Source: Gammaproteobacteria bacterium
Lineage (GTDB): Bacteria; Pseudomonadota; Gammaproteobacteria; HTCC5015
Length of the DNA stretch: 64,000 bases
NCBI GenBank assembly: GCA_028284675.1
Contig: JANQRI010000052.1
Span: 1 to 64,000, forward strand
Direction: 5' to 3'
Below are positions 56,120 to 64,000 of this stretch, one piece after another; position 1 is the first letter of the stretch; each line of letters begins with the position of its first letter. The translations under genes were made by a program, and so were the position numbers. The notes under the pieces are model-generated. The model did not search any database, was not told the DNA's origin, and was given only the letters and a program-made list of their open reading frames with translations.

Positions 56120-59100
56120 TCAGGTTTGTGCGCTATCAAAACCGGTTTTTGCCTTTGCGAATAAAGACAGTTTTCGGCATAAAACATAAAAAACCGGGGT
56201 AAAAAGTAAACCAAAAAATGTTACTCCGAGCATGCCGCTGAATACTGCGACACCCAATGCCTGTCGCATTTCCGCGCCGGCGCCTTCGGCAATAACCAGT
56301 GGCACGACACCCAAAATGAACGCAAAGGATGTCATCAAAATTGGGCGCAGGCGTAACCTGGCCGCAGATACCGCTGCGTCCCAGCGGCTTTTGCCCACGT
56401 CTTCCTGTTGCTTGGCGAATTCCACGATCAGAATTGCGTTTTTGGATGCGAGGCCGATCAATACCACCAGACCGATTTGGGTCAGAATATTATTATCCAT
56501 ACCGGCCAGTGCAACGCCGGAAATGGCTGACAGCAGGCACATTGGTACAATTAAAATAATCGCCAGTGGCAGCGTCCAACTCTCATACTGAGCGGCCAGC
56601 AGCAAAAATACGAACACCACTGCGAGCACGAATGTAAGTATCGCGGTATTGCCGGTTTGTTTTTGCTGGTATGCGATTTCAGTCCATTCATAGCCGATAC
56701 CATCCGGCAGAATTTGTGCAGCCAGTGTTTCCATTTTGTCCAGTGCTTCACCGGTGCTGTAACCGGGCGCCGCATTACCGAGTAACGCGGCCGATGGGTA
56801 CAGGTTATAGCGTGGTACCCGGCTGGAACCGGCAATATCTTTGGCAACAGCGACCGAACCTATCGGCACCATTTCGCTATTGTTGTTACGCACACGGATA
56901 CGTAATGCGTCATCCGGAGTCAGGCGATACGGGTAGTCTGCCTGGGCGGTCACGCGGAAAGTACGGCCGAGGTAATTAAAATCATTTACGAAAGCCGACC
57001 CCAGATAAATTTCAAGCGCTTCAAAAATATTGCTGATCGGTACACCAAGACGCTGTGCTTTCTCACGGTCGATGTCCAGATAGAGTTGTGGGGTGCCGGT
57101 TTCGAAAAATGTAAATACGGAGGTGGTTTCCGGTGCTTCATTCGCGGCTCCGGCCAGTGCCCAGGTGGCGCCTTCCAGTGTCTGTAGTCCCCGTCCGCGC
57201 CGGTCCTGTATCATCATTCGGAATCCGCCGGCGTTACCGATACCGCGCACCGGTGGCGGCGGGATAACAATAATAAAAGCTTCCTCAATGGCGCTCATAC
57301 GTTGTTGCATTTCCTGCAAAATATTGTGATAGCTCAGGCCTTTATCTTCCCGCTCTTCAAAGTCTTCCAGTACCGGAAATATCGCAGCCGCGTTTGATGC
57401 ATTGGTAAAAGTTGCACCGGCAAACCCGGCGAATGCCACTGCGTTCGTTACGCCATCCATATCGATTAACTGCTCAACAGCCTGTTGCACAACCGCATCG
57501 GTGCGTGCCAGTGATGCTCCCGGCGGCAGCTGGATTGAAACGATAAAATAACCCTGGTCCTGTGGTGGAATAAACCCGGTCGGGACCTGCTTGAACTGGA
57601 TTGCGGTAAGTGCCATCAGGCCGGCATATACCAGGAGTACGATCGCACCCATGCGCACGATTCTGGCAACAGCCCGGCTGTATTTATCTGAAACTTTTTC
57701 AAGCAGCGCGTTAAAGTGACAGAAAAGAAATTTCAGCGGTTGTTGCCAGACGGTACCGGGCGTGTTGCAGGGTTCGTTTTCATTCGGCTTTAATATAATC
57801 GCAGCCAACGCGGGGCTGAGTGTTAAAGATACAAGCACTGAAATCATCGTAGCCACTGCGATGGTAATACCGAATTGCTGATAAAATTTTCCGGAAATGC
57901 CACCGAGGAATGTGGTTGGTAAAAATACCGCCACCAATACCAATCCCATTGCAATCAGTGCACCGCCCACTTCCGTCATGGTTTTTTTAGCTGCGGTTTT
58001 TGGGTCCAGGCCTTTGTCTTTCATTATGCGTTCCATATTCTCGACGACGACAATAGCATCATCGACAACAATACCGATTGCCAGCACCAGGCCGAAGAGC
58101 GACAGGTTGTTCAGAGAAATGTCAAATGCGGCCATAACGGCAAAGGTACCGATCAACGATACCGGGATTGCAAGAATTGGAATCAGTGCCGCACGCCAGG
58201 TTTGTAAAAATACAATAATAACCAGCGTTACCAGGATAACGGCTTCGATTAAAGTATGTTCTACTGCCTCCACTGACTTTTCGACAAACTCGGTGGGGTT
58301 ATACACTATTTCATATTTCAACCCGCTCGGAAAACTTTGCGACAATTGTTGCATCGTTGAGATAATTTCGGCTGCGGTCGTAAATGCGTTGCTGCCGGGG
58401 CGCTGGAAAATCGGTAATGCAACCGCAGGTTTATCTCCAAGGTAACCTTTGGTCACATAACTTTGCGCACCTAATTCCACACGGCCGATATCTTTCAGGC
58501 GTACGATTCTGCCGTCATCGCCGGATTTTACGATAATGTTTTCAAATTGTTCCGGGTCGGCCAGACGCCCCTGGGTTTGCACACTCACTTCGAATGCATT
58601 TTGTTGCGGAACCGGTGGTTGATTAATGATACCGCCGGCGACCTGCACATTTTGTGAACGTAGTGACTGCAGCACTTCGCCGGCAGTTAAACCAAGAGAC
58701 TGAATAAGATCAGGGTCCAGCCAGACACGCATGGAATATTCGCTGGCGCCAAACAAAAGGATGTCACCGACGCCGTCGATACGCGCAAGCTGATCACGGA
58801 CCTGCAGTACCGCATAATTGCCGATGTAGGTTTGGTCGTAAGTGCTGTCAGGCGAATACATGTTAATAACCATCATCAGGTCCGGCGAGTTTTTCCGGGT
58901 CGTAATACCCAATCGCCGAACTTCCTCGGGCAGGCGTGGTTCAGCGATAGCAACTCGATTTTGTACGAGTACCTGAGCTTCATCCAGATCGGTGCCAAGC
59001 TCGAAAGTAATGGTTAATGTCATGCGCCCGTCACCGGTCGATTGCGACAGCATATAAATCATGCCTTCGACTCCGTTGATTTCCTGCTCGATCGGTGTTG

Positions 59101-59290
59101 CGACCGTGGCTGCAACGGTTTCTGCGTTGGCGCCCGGATAACTTGCGGTAACCTGAATGGTTGGCGGTGCAACTTGCGGATATTGTTCGATGGGCAGGTT
59201 AAACAATGACAAGCCGCCGAGAATGACGATAAGAATTGACAGCACCGTTGCAAAAATCGGCCGGTCGATAAAGAAATGGGAAAAGTTCAT
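56120..59290 (-). CDS. RND multidrug efflux pump, inner-membrane subunit (HAE1)
   Basis: A 1056-residue AcrB/MexF-type transporter. Start MNFSHFFIDRPIFATVLSI is the standard N-terminus. Twelve helices with two large periplasmic loops are evident; the proton-relay Asp pair is in GLVLAIGIVVDDAIVVVEN of helix 4. Drug-porter segments and the C-terminal GLLFTPVFYVL are in place, so it is full length. It exports drugs, solvents or lipids by proton exchange as a trimer with the adaptor encoded 3 bp upstream. No outer-membrane channel gene is adjacent, so a shared TolC-like protein must serve it. Confidence 0.96.
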   Translation of the reverse strand: MNFSHFFIDRPIFATVLSILIVILGGLSLFNLPIEQYPQVAPPTIQVTASYPGANAETVAATVATPIEQEINGVEGMIYMLSQSTGDGRMTLTITFELGTDLDEAQVLVQNRVAIAEPRLPEEVRRLGITTRKNSPDLMMVINMYSPDSTYDQTYIGNYAVLQVRDQLARIDGVGDILLFGASEYSMRVWLDPDLIQSLGLTAGEVLQSLRSQNVQVAGGIINQPPVPQQNAFEVSVQTQGRLADPEQFENIIVKSGDDGRIVRLKDIGRVELGAQSYVTKGYLGDKPAVALPIFQRPGSNAFTTAAEIISTMQQLSQSFPSGLKYEIVYNPTEFVEKSVEAVEHTLIEAVILVTLVIIVFLQTWRAALIPILAIPVSLIGTFAVMAAFDISLNNLSLFGLVLAIGIVVDDAIVVVENMERIMKDKGLDPKTAAKKTMTEVGGALIAMGLVLVAVFLPTTFLGGISGKFYQQFGITIAVATMISVLVSLTLSPALAAIILKPNENEPCNTPGTVWQQPLKFLFCHFNALLEKVSDKYSRAVARIVRMGAIVLLVYAGLMALTAIQFKQVPTGFIPPQDQGYFIVSIQLPPGASLARTDAVVQQAVEQLIDMDGVTNAVAFAGFAGATFTNASNAAAIFPVLEDFEEREDKGLSYHNILQEMQQRMSAIEEAFIIVIPPPPVRGIGNAGGFRMMIQDRRGRGLQTLEGATWALAGAANEAPETTSVFTFFETGTPQLYLDIDREKAQRLGVPISNIFEALEIYLGSAFVNDFNYLGRTFRVTAQADYPYRLTPDDALRIRVRNNNSEMVPIGSVAVAKDIAGSSRVPRYNLYPSAALLGNAAPGYSTGEALDKMETLAAQILPDGIGYEWTEIAYQQKQTGNTAILTFVLAVVFVFLLLAAQYESWTLPLAIILIVPMCLLSAISGVALAGMDNNILTQIGLVVLIGLASKNAILIVEFAKQQEDVGKSRWDAAVSAARLRLRPILMTSFAFILGVVPLVIAEGAGAEMRQALGVAVFSGMLGVTFFGLLFTPVFYVLCRKLSLFAKAKTGFDSAQT

Positions 59291-59293
59291 TGC

Positions 59294-60493
59294 TTAACCT
59301 GCTTGGTTTTCGGGTGTTGTAGTCACCGGTGTTTCGCTATCTTCTGCCGGAGCCTCCGGTTTTGGTAATGAGGGCAGGCGGTCTTCGCCTGGCTCCTCAA
59401 TAGTGCCGGGTTTAGGTGTGACCGGTGTACCTGGCCGCGCGCGTTGCAGGCCGTTAATGATCACCCGGTCGCTTTCAGTCAGCCCATCACGTATCACCCG
59501 TAAGCCACTGTCTCTGACCGGCCCCAGTTTTACAAAACGCATTTCGGCCTGATTCTGTTCATTAACAACCATAACGAATTTACGTGACTGGTCGGTACCA
59601 ATCACCGTGTCCGGTAGCAAAAAAGCTTCATATAAGCCGCTGCCCGAAAGTCTGGCCCGCCCGAACATGCCCGGATAAATCACCGAGTCGGCGTTGGTAA
59701 AAATTGCGCGGCCCTGAATTGTGCCGGTACCGAGATCAACTTCATTGTCGACAAAATCCATGCGCCCGATGCGGGTGTATGCCTCTTCATCCTGCAGTTT
59801 TACCATAATAGGGTTTTCCTGATTTTGGGATCCCGGGCGTTCACCTGAGCGGTCAAGCCGGATATATTTCAACAGTGCCTGTTCGCTGGCTTCAAAATAA
59901 AAGTGAATTGGGTCCAGTGATACAATGGTTGAGAGTAAAGTGGCGTTTCCAACGTTACCATTGATCAGGTTGCCGACATCAACGCGGCTGCGGCTGATGC
60001 GCCCGCTTATCGGTGCTTTTATCTCAGTGAATGTCATCTCCAGTGTTGCCTGATCCCAGCCGGCTTTTGCAACCCGGAATTCCTGTAGCCGGCGTTCGAA
60101 ATCCTCCTGCGAAATTGCACCGGAGTTTCTCAGGTTTTGGGCGCGTTTAAATTCTTTTTGGGCAAGCTCATACTGTGCCTCTGCACTGGCCAGTGCAATT
60201 TTAAATGGGCGCTGGTCAATCACAAACAGGATATCGTCTTTTTTTACATTGTCCCCGTCATTGAAAAGGATCTCATTCAGATAACCGCTGACCCGCGCAC
60301 GCACTTCGACGCGTTCAACAGCCTGAAAGCGGCCGGTGTATTCATCCCATTCAATGACTTTCTTTTTCAGGGGTGGGGATACGGTGACCTCCGGTGGTGG
60401 CATCTGCGTTTGTGGTTCTCCGCCTCCGCAGGCCGTTATCATAATCATCATGCATGTTATCAGTGCGCTGGATAATATTACTGATCGTGTCAT
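59294..60493 (-). CDS. RND efflux periplasmic adaptor (AcrA/MexE type)
   Basis: A 399-residue lipoprotein adaptor. The signal ends with the lipobox ITAC at Cys22. The sequence then gives the barrel-sandwich opening YTGRFQAVERVEVRARVSGY, a short coiled-coil hairpin (AEAQYELAQKEFKRAQNL), FTEIKAPISGRISRSRVDVG and a C-terminal beta domain. The tail is Pro/Glu-rich and disordered. It bridges the RND pump to an outer-membrane channel. First gene of the two-gene operon; a MITE-like element lies 42 bp upstream and could affect its transcription. No local regulator gene is seen. Confidence 0.96.
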   Translation of the reverse strand: MTRSVILSSALITCMMIMITACGGGEPQTQMPPPEVTVSPPLKKKVIEWDEYTGRFQAVERVEVRARVSGYLNEILFNDGDNVKKDDILFVIDQRPFKIALASAEAQYELAQKEFKRAQNLRNSGAISQEDFERRLQEFRVAKAGWDQATLEMTFTEIKAPISGRISRSRVDVGNLINGNVGNATLLSTIVSLDPIHFYFEASEQALLKYIRLDRSGERPGSQNQENPIMVKLQDEEAYTRIGRMDFVDNEVDLGTGTIQGRAIFTNADSVIYPGMFGRARLSGSGLYEAFLLPDTVIGTDQSRKFVMVVNEQNQAEMRFVKLGPVRDSGLRVIRDGLTESDRVIINGLQRARPGTPVTPKPGTIEEPGEDRLPSLPKPEAPAEDSETPVTTTPENQAG

Positions 60494-60535
60494 TTTTGAT
60501 CTGCCTGTGTTGATAGAGGTTTGGTACTCTAAATC

Positions 60536-60680
60536 TTAGAACCTATCTCAAAATTGCTGTGCTTGCTAATACGTCGTTAAAAACGCTCTCAAAATGCTCA
60601 TTTACTATGTGTAAACTGCGCTTTCTCGATCATTTTTGCCTCGTCTTATCAGCGCTCGCTAATTTTGAGATAGGTTCTAA
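60536..60680. repeat. MITE-like element, copy 3 (145 bp)
   Basis: Perfect 20-bp terminal inverted repeats TTAGAACCTATCTCAAAATT (60,536-60,555) and the complement at 60,661-60,680. The interior has smaller inverted pieces and no open frame of note. It occupies the gap between the RND adaptor start and the end of rsmI. It shares its termini with the elements at 7,490 and 53,744. Confidence 0.85.
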
Positions 60681-60695
60681 GTAAACTTCTGACCA

Positions 60696-61550
60696 CTATG
60701 TCGTATCATTTTTTTGTGACAAATTTAGTGCTGCCCGATAGGCTGTATTACGTGTTGCGCCGGTCAGTTTTGCAGCAAGTGTTGCTGACTCTTTGACCGG
60801 CAGTGTTTCTAGTAAAATCTGAAGACATTTTTCAAGTGCGTCGTCGTCTGTTTCTACTCGGGCTGCGCCCTCCAGTAATAAAACGAACTCACCGCGTTGC
60901 TGCTCTGTCTGAGTTGTAAGGATATTCAGCAACTCCATTGCGCTGCCTTTAATAAATGTTTCATGGCGCTTGGTTAACTCTCGTGCAATTACCAAGGATC
61001 GTTGTTCGTCCATGATGGTTTTGATGTCAGTCAGCGTCTCAAGTATACGATGTGAAGATTCAAATATCACCGTGGTGCAGTCATGCTCTGCTATTTTTTT
61101 CAGTGTCTGTTGGCGTGCCTGCCTTTTTGCCGGCAGGAAACCTTCAAAAATAAATCGGTGTGTCGGTAAACCCGCGGCAGAAAGAGCAGCGGTAATTGCG
61201 CTGGCGCCGGGTATTGGCGACACAGTAATACCTGCGGTACGTGCTGCATTTATCAATAGATAACCCGGATCGCTTAGCAGCGGTGTGCCCGCATCTGATA
61301 TCAGCGCGAGATCTGCACCGCCCGACAGTTTTTTTAACAGTTCAGGTATACGTCCTCGTTCATTATGTTCATGTAATGACATCAGTGGTTTAGCGATACC
61401 GTAATGCTGCATCAGAGTTTTACTCCTGCGTGTGTCTTCGGCCAATATCAGCTCTGCTGCACCCAGCACTTCGAGTGCCCGGGATGAAATATCGCCTAAA
61501 TTGCCTATCGGGGTCGCGACCACATAAAGGATTCCGCCGGTTTCTGACAT
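60696..61550 (-). CDS. rsmI: 16S rRNA (cytidine-2'-O)-methyltransferase RsmI
   Basis: A 284-residue tetrapyrrole-methylase-fold enzyme that makes Cm1402 in 16S rRNA. Motifs: LYVVATPIGNLGDIS at the N-terminus, LAEDTRRSKTLMQHYGI, LISDAGTPLLSDPGYLL, ISPIPGAS-like SPIPGASAITAAL, FEGFLPAK, and TTVIFESSHRI. Typical length for the family. It is divergent from lpoA, the standard gammaproteobacterial arrangement, with about 150 bp between the starts. Confidence 0.97.
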   Translation of the reverse strand: MSETGGILYVVATPIGNLGDISSRALEVLGAAELILAEDTRRSKTLMQHYGIAKPLMSLHEHNERGRIPELLKKLSGGADLALISDAGTPLLSDPGYLLINAARTAGITVSPIPGASAITAALSAAGLPTHRFIFEGFLPAKRQARQQTLKKIAEHDCTTVIFESSHRILETLTDIKTIMDEQRSLVIARELTKRHETFIKGSAMELLNILTTQTEQQRGEFVLLLEGAARVETDDDALEKCLQILLETLPVKESATLAAKLTGATRNTAYRAALNLSQKNDTT

Positions 61551-61698
61551 TTTTTTAACCTATTTGGCAGGTTCGTCGCATTATACGCTCTATTATCCCT
61601 AACGTGGCCACAGTTCGGTGCCCCGGTTATTGACATCATGCGCTATGCACCAAATACTTAACCGCTTTTTAATAACTTGGCCCCGGTGCTTAAAAATA

Positions 61699-63633
61699 AT
61701 GCATACAATCGATATTCGCCCCAGTTTTTCAGCTGTTTTGATCTCCATCTGCCTGTTTGTTGCCGGTTGCAGCGTGACGGGTCCGCAGCCCCGACCGGGT
61801 TCTTCCGCGCCAATTGCTGAGGAGAGCGGCCGATATCAAAAGCCCAGCTTGCGGGCACGGTTGCGGGATTATGATGCACAGGCCCGTGAGGCATCAACGC
61901 CGGTGCAGAAGGCTTATTATCAGTTGCTGGGTGCTGAAACCCTGATGCAGTTGAACAAAACCGGTCGGGTTCGGGAGCGTCTGGAAGTGTTGAATATGCG
62001 TGCGCTTGATCCGGTTTACCATTACCGGGTCGATTTGCTGAATGCGCAACTTGCGCTGCTTGAGGATAAAGCGCCACTGGCCCTGCAAAAACTGCCTAAA
62101 AATAATATTGATTACCCTTTGTTGCTGCAAGCCAATATTTTAAGGACTCGTGCGATTGCGCTGGCTAAACTGGGTTATTTGCAGGACAGCCTAAGCGTCA
62201 GGCTGGAGCTGGATCAGGTGCTGCAACAGCAGCTGCCTGAAAAGCAACAGGCATTAGTATCAAACCACCAGCTGATATGGTCGATTCTTCAGACCACCCC
62301 TACCGATGCATTGCAGGCCACGCAACGTCAGGATCCGGTGATTAACGGTTGGGTTGAGCTTGCGCTGAATGTGCGTACCGCAGCCAGAGCCGGTTTGACC
62401 CGTGATTTGGCAGTCAACAACTGGTTGTCTCGTTTTCCGGAACACCCCGCAGCAACCACATTGGCAAAAACACTCCGTAATCAGCAGGAATTTTTATCCG
62501 AGTACCCCGCTAATATTGCATTGTTGTTACCGTTACGTGGACGTTTGGCGGGGCCGGCGACAGCAATACGCGATGGTTTTCTAAGTGGCTACTTTGGGCA
62601 TGATTCAGCCGGCCGACCAAGCATTCGGATATATGATACCGGCGATAACCCGGAGCAGATCTGGTTGCATTATCAGACTGCGGTGCAGGAAGGTGCGACT
62701 ATGATTGTCGGTCCTTTGCAAAAGCGTGCGGTTTCTGAGCTTGTCGGCGCTCCAGGGCTTAGTTTGCCGGTGCTGGCGCTTAATTACGCAGAAGAAGCTG
62801 AAAGCCAGTCGGCAAAGGTCATACAATTTGGTTTGTTGCCGGAGGATGAAGCACGTCAGGCGGCAGAGCTTGCGATAATAAAAGGTCAGATGCGGGCGGT
62901 GTTATTTATACCGAATAATTCTTTTGGTGAGCGGATGCAAAATGCATTTAGCCGGCGTTATGTCGAGTTGGGTGGCCAGGTGCTTGCCGCTGAAAAATAC
63001 TCTCCACAAACGGATGATCACGGTGCGTCTATACAACGTGCTTTGCATATCAGGCAAAGTAAAAATCGCAATTCCATTTTACGTACGGTGTTGAAGCTTA
63101 GGATGAAGTTCGAGCCGCGACGGCGTGAGGATGTAGATGCAATTTTTTTGGCGGCAAATCCGCGGCATGCGCGTAATTTCAGGACACAACTGAAATTTTA
63201 TAACTCCGGAGATGTATCTGTATACAGCACTTCACATGCATACTCAGGTATTGTGGATGCTAAAAAAGACCGGGATCTGGATGGTATTGTGTTTACCGAT
63301 ATGCCGTGGACATTGCAGGGGCCGCTGAATTCCCATTTTGCGGCAGCAGCTTCTTTTTGGCCGGGAGCACTAAATAAATATGCCCGGCTTTATGCGTTAG
63401 GGTTGGATGCGTACCGTATTTTGCCGTATTTAAATCAACTTAAAAACAATGCATATGAGCGTTTTCCGGGTTTAACCGGGAGCATTGCAATTGATGAGTA
63501 CAATAAGATTCACCGTGAGTTGCTATGGGCAACTTTTAATAAGGGGCGTCCTGAGGTGTTAGAGTTTTCTTCGGCTGAGGATCATAACTTATTTGATCCT
63601 GAGGATGATATTTCTTATCTGGAGACGCCGTGA
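61699..63633 (+). CDS. lpoA: Penicillin-binding protein activator LpoA
   Basis: A 644-residue outer-membrane lipoprotein that activates PBP1A. It starts at ATG 61,699; the 27-residue extension upstream is rejected. The signal ends with lipobox VAGC at Cys24. The N-terminal half is TPR-like helical, and from about 290 the periplasmic-binding-protein fold begins with NIALLLPLRGRLAGPATAIRDG, including MIVGPLQKRAV and the GSIAIDEYNKIHREL ending. It overlaps yraN by 4 bp. Both the family and the position beside rsmI are typical. Confidence 0.95.
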   Translation: MHTIDIRPSFSAVLISICLFVAGCSVTGPQPRPGSSAPIAEESGRYQKPSLRARLRDYDAQAREASTPVQKAYYQLLGAETLMQLNKTGRVRERLEVLNMRALDPVYHYRVDLLNAQLALLEDKAPLALQKLPKNNIDYPLLLQANILRTRAIALAKLGYLQDSLSVRLELDQVLQQQLPEKQQALVSNHQLIWSILQTTPTDALQATQRQDPVINGWVELALNVRTAARAGLTRDLAVNNWLSRFPEHPAATTLAKTLRNQQEFLSEYPANIALLLPLRGRLAGPATAIRDGFLSGYFGHDSAGRPSIRIYDTGDNPEQIWLHYQTAVQEGATMIVGPLQKRAVSELVGAPGLSLPVLALNYAEEAESQSAKVIQFGLLPEDEARQAAELAIIKGQMRAVLFIPNNSFGERMQNAFSRRYVELGGQVLAAEKYSPQTDDHGASIQRALHIRQSKNRNSILRTVLKLRMKFEPRRREDVDAIFLAANPRHARNFRTQLKFYNSGDVSVYSTSHAYSGIVDAKKDRDLDGIVFTDMPWTLQGPLNSHFAAAASFWPGALNKYARLYALGLDAYRILPYLNQLKNNAYERFPGLTGSIAIDEYNKIHRELLWATFNKGRPEVLEFSSAEDHNLFDPEDDISYLETP

Positions 63634-63992
63634 ATTCTGTGGAAACAGGTCGCCGCGCTGAGGAGCATGCCTGTCGTTACTTGCAGCAACAAGGCTTGAA
63701 GCTGGTGACCCGTAATTATCACAGTCGTTATGGTGAAATAGATCTAATTATGAGGGACGGGGCGGAGCTGGTTTTTGTCGAAGTCCGTTACCGTAATCAA
63801 GATTATTATGGGGGAGCTTTAGGCAGTATTACGCCGGTCAAACAGCAGCGCTTGCTCGTAACCGCTGAACATTACATACAGTCGCATTCATTAAAAGGGG
63901 TCAGTAGTATGCGGTTTGATGTGGTGGCGCTATCGAAGCAGGAAGCTGATGAGCTACAGGTAGAGTGGTTACGAAACGCCATCCAGGCATAA
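63630..63992 (+). CDS. yraN: YraN (UPF0102) endonuclease-like protein
   Basis: A 120-residue protein of the restriction-endonuclease-like fold. It shows GRRAEEHACRYLQQQGLKLV, then NYHSRYGEIDLIMRDG and VFVEVRYR, the Asp-(x)n-Glu-x-Lys/Arg style active site seen in UPF0102 (here ExR). The biological role is unsettled. It overlaps lpoA by 4 bp, so both are translated from one transcript. The gene is complete; the window ends 8 bp after its stop. Confidence 0.95.
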   Translation: MNSVETGRRAEEHACRYLQQQGLKLVTRNYHSRYGEIDLIMRDGAELVFVEVRYRNQDYYGGALGSITPVKQQRLLVTAEHYIQSHSLKGVSSMRFDVVALSKQEADELQVEWLRNAIQA

Positions 63993-64000
63993 GGTGCTGG

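Noticed and set aside
1..64000. CRISPR arrays, tRNA or rRNA genes
   Set aside because: No regularly spaced direct repeats and no cloverleaf or rRNA segments noticed by eye. A covariance search could still find a tRNA.

Overview
The window looks like a piece of a gammaproteobacterial chromosome. The evidence is gene order: rsmI divergent from lpoA-yraN, thiS-thiG-trmB, a complete ccmABCDEFGHI operon, tatABC, and an OxyR with its redox cysteines. Two small secreted proteins end in VPLPA/PEP-CTERM sorting tails, so the cell should carry an exosortase system outside this window. Nothing here fixes the species. No rRNA, tRNA, CRISPR array or transposase gene was seen.

Layout. 0.3-4.3 kb: an XRE regulator, a small unknown gene, and a bacteriophytochrome histidine kinase with its Rcp1-like response regulator. 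4.3-10.5 kb, minus strand: CobB sirtuin, a PEP-CTERM protein, the Tat-exported phosphatase PhoX, tatABC, a YHS protein and an MBL-like protein. 10.9-18.7 kb: an integron cassette array with no integrase (CALIN type). It has attC hairpins with core sites, about eleven small and mostly AT-rich genes (VapBC, MarC, a MESH1-like HD hydrolase, a TonB-C lipoprotein, DUF2157 and several unknowns), and a roughly 70-175 bp leader repeated in front of four of them. 18.8-22.1 kb: a second VPLPA-CTERM protein, a MATE transporter and a methyltransferase.

22.2-29.4 kb is a block of exported proteins. Its centre is a secreted Gln/Arg-rich protein with a C-terminal RNase T1/barnase-type domain, overlapped by 4 bp by a barstar-type inhibitor gene. 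Around it lie a large Sel1 lipoprotein, a CsgG-like protein, a beta-barrel protein and a basic secreted protein of unknown function. 29.4-36.5 kb: DUF488, a tandem fasciclin protein, an aldo/keto reductase, an SLC13-type permease, trmB and thiGS. 36.7-43.6 kb: the ccm operon for cytochrome c maturation. 43.7-47.2 kb: oxyR divergent from a rubrerythrin / Fe-S protein / DUF3501 operon, a peroxide-response block. 47.2-56.1 kb: a Tyr-rich secreted peptide, an HD-GYP protein lacking its HD histidine, small unknowns, a GH32-like glycosidase, a VanZ-like/CsgG-like two-part protein and a cNMP-FAD oxidoreductase with a small partner. 56.1-60.5 kb: an RND efflux pump and its adaptor. 60.7-64 kb: rsmI, lpoA, yraN.

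Three intergenic elements share the terminal inverted repeat core GAACCTATCTCA (7.5, 53.75 and 60.5 kb) and look like a MITE family. The strongest candidates for something little described are the cassette array with its shared leaders and the secreted RNase-barstar pair.
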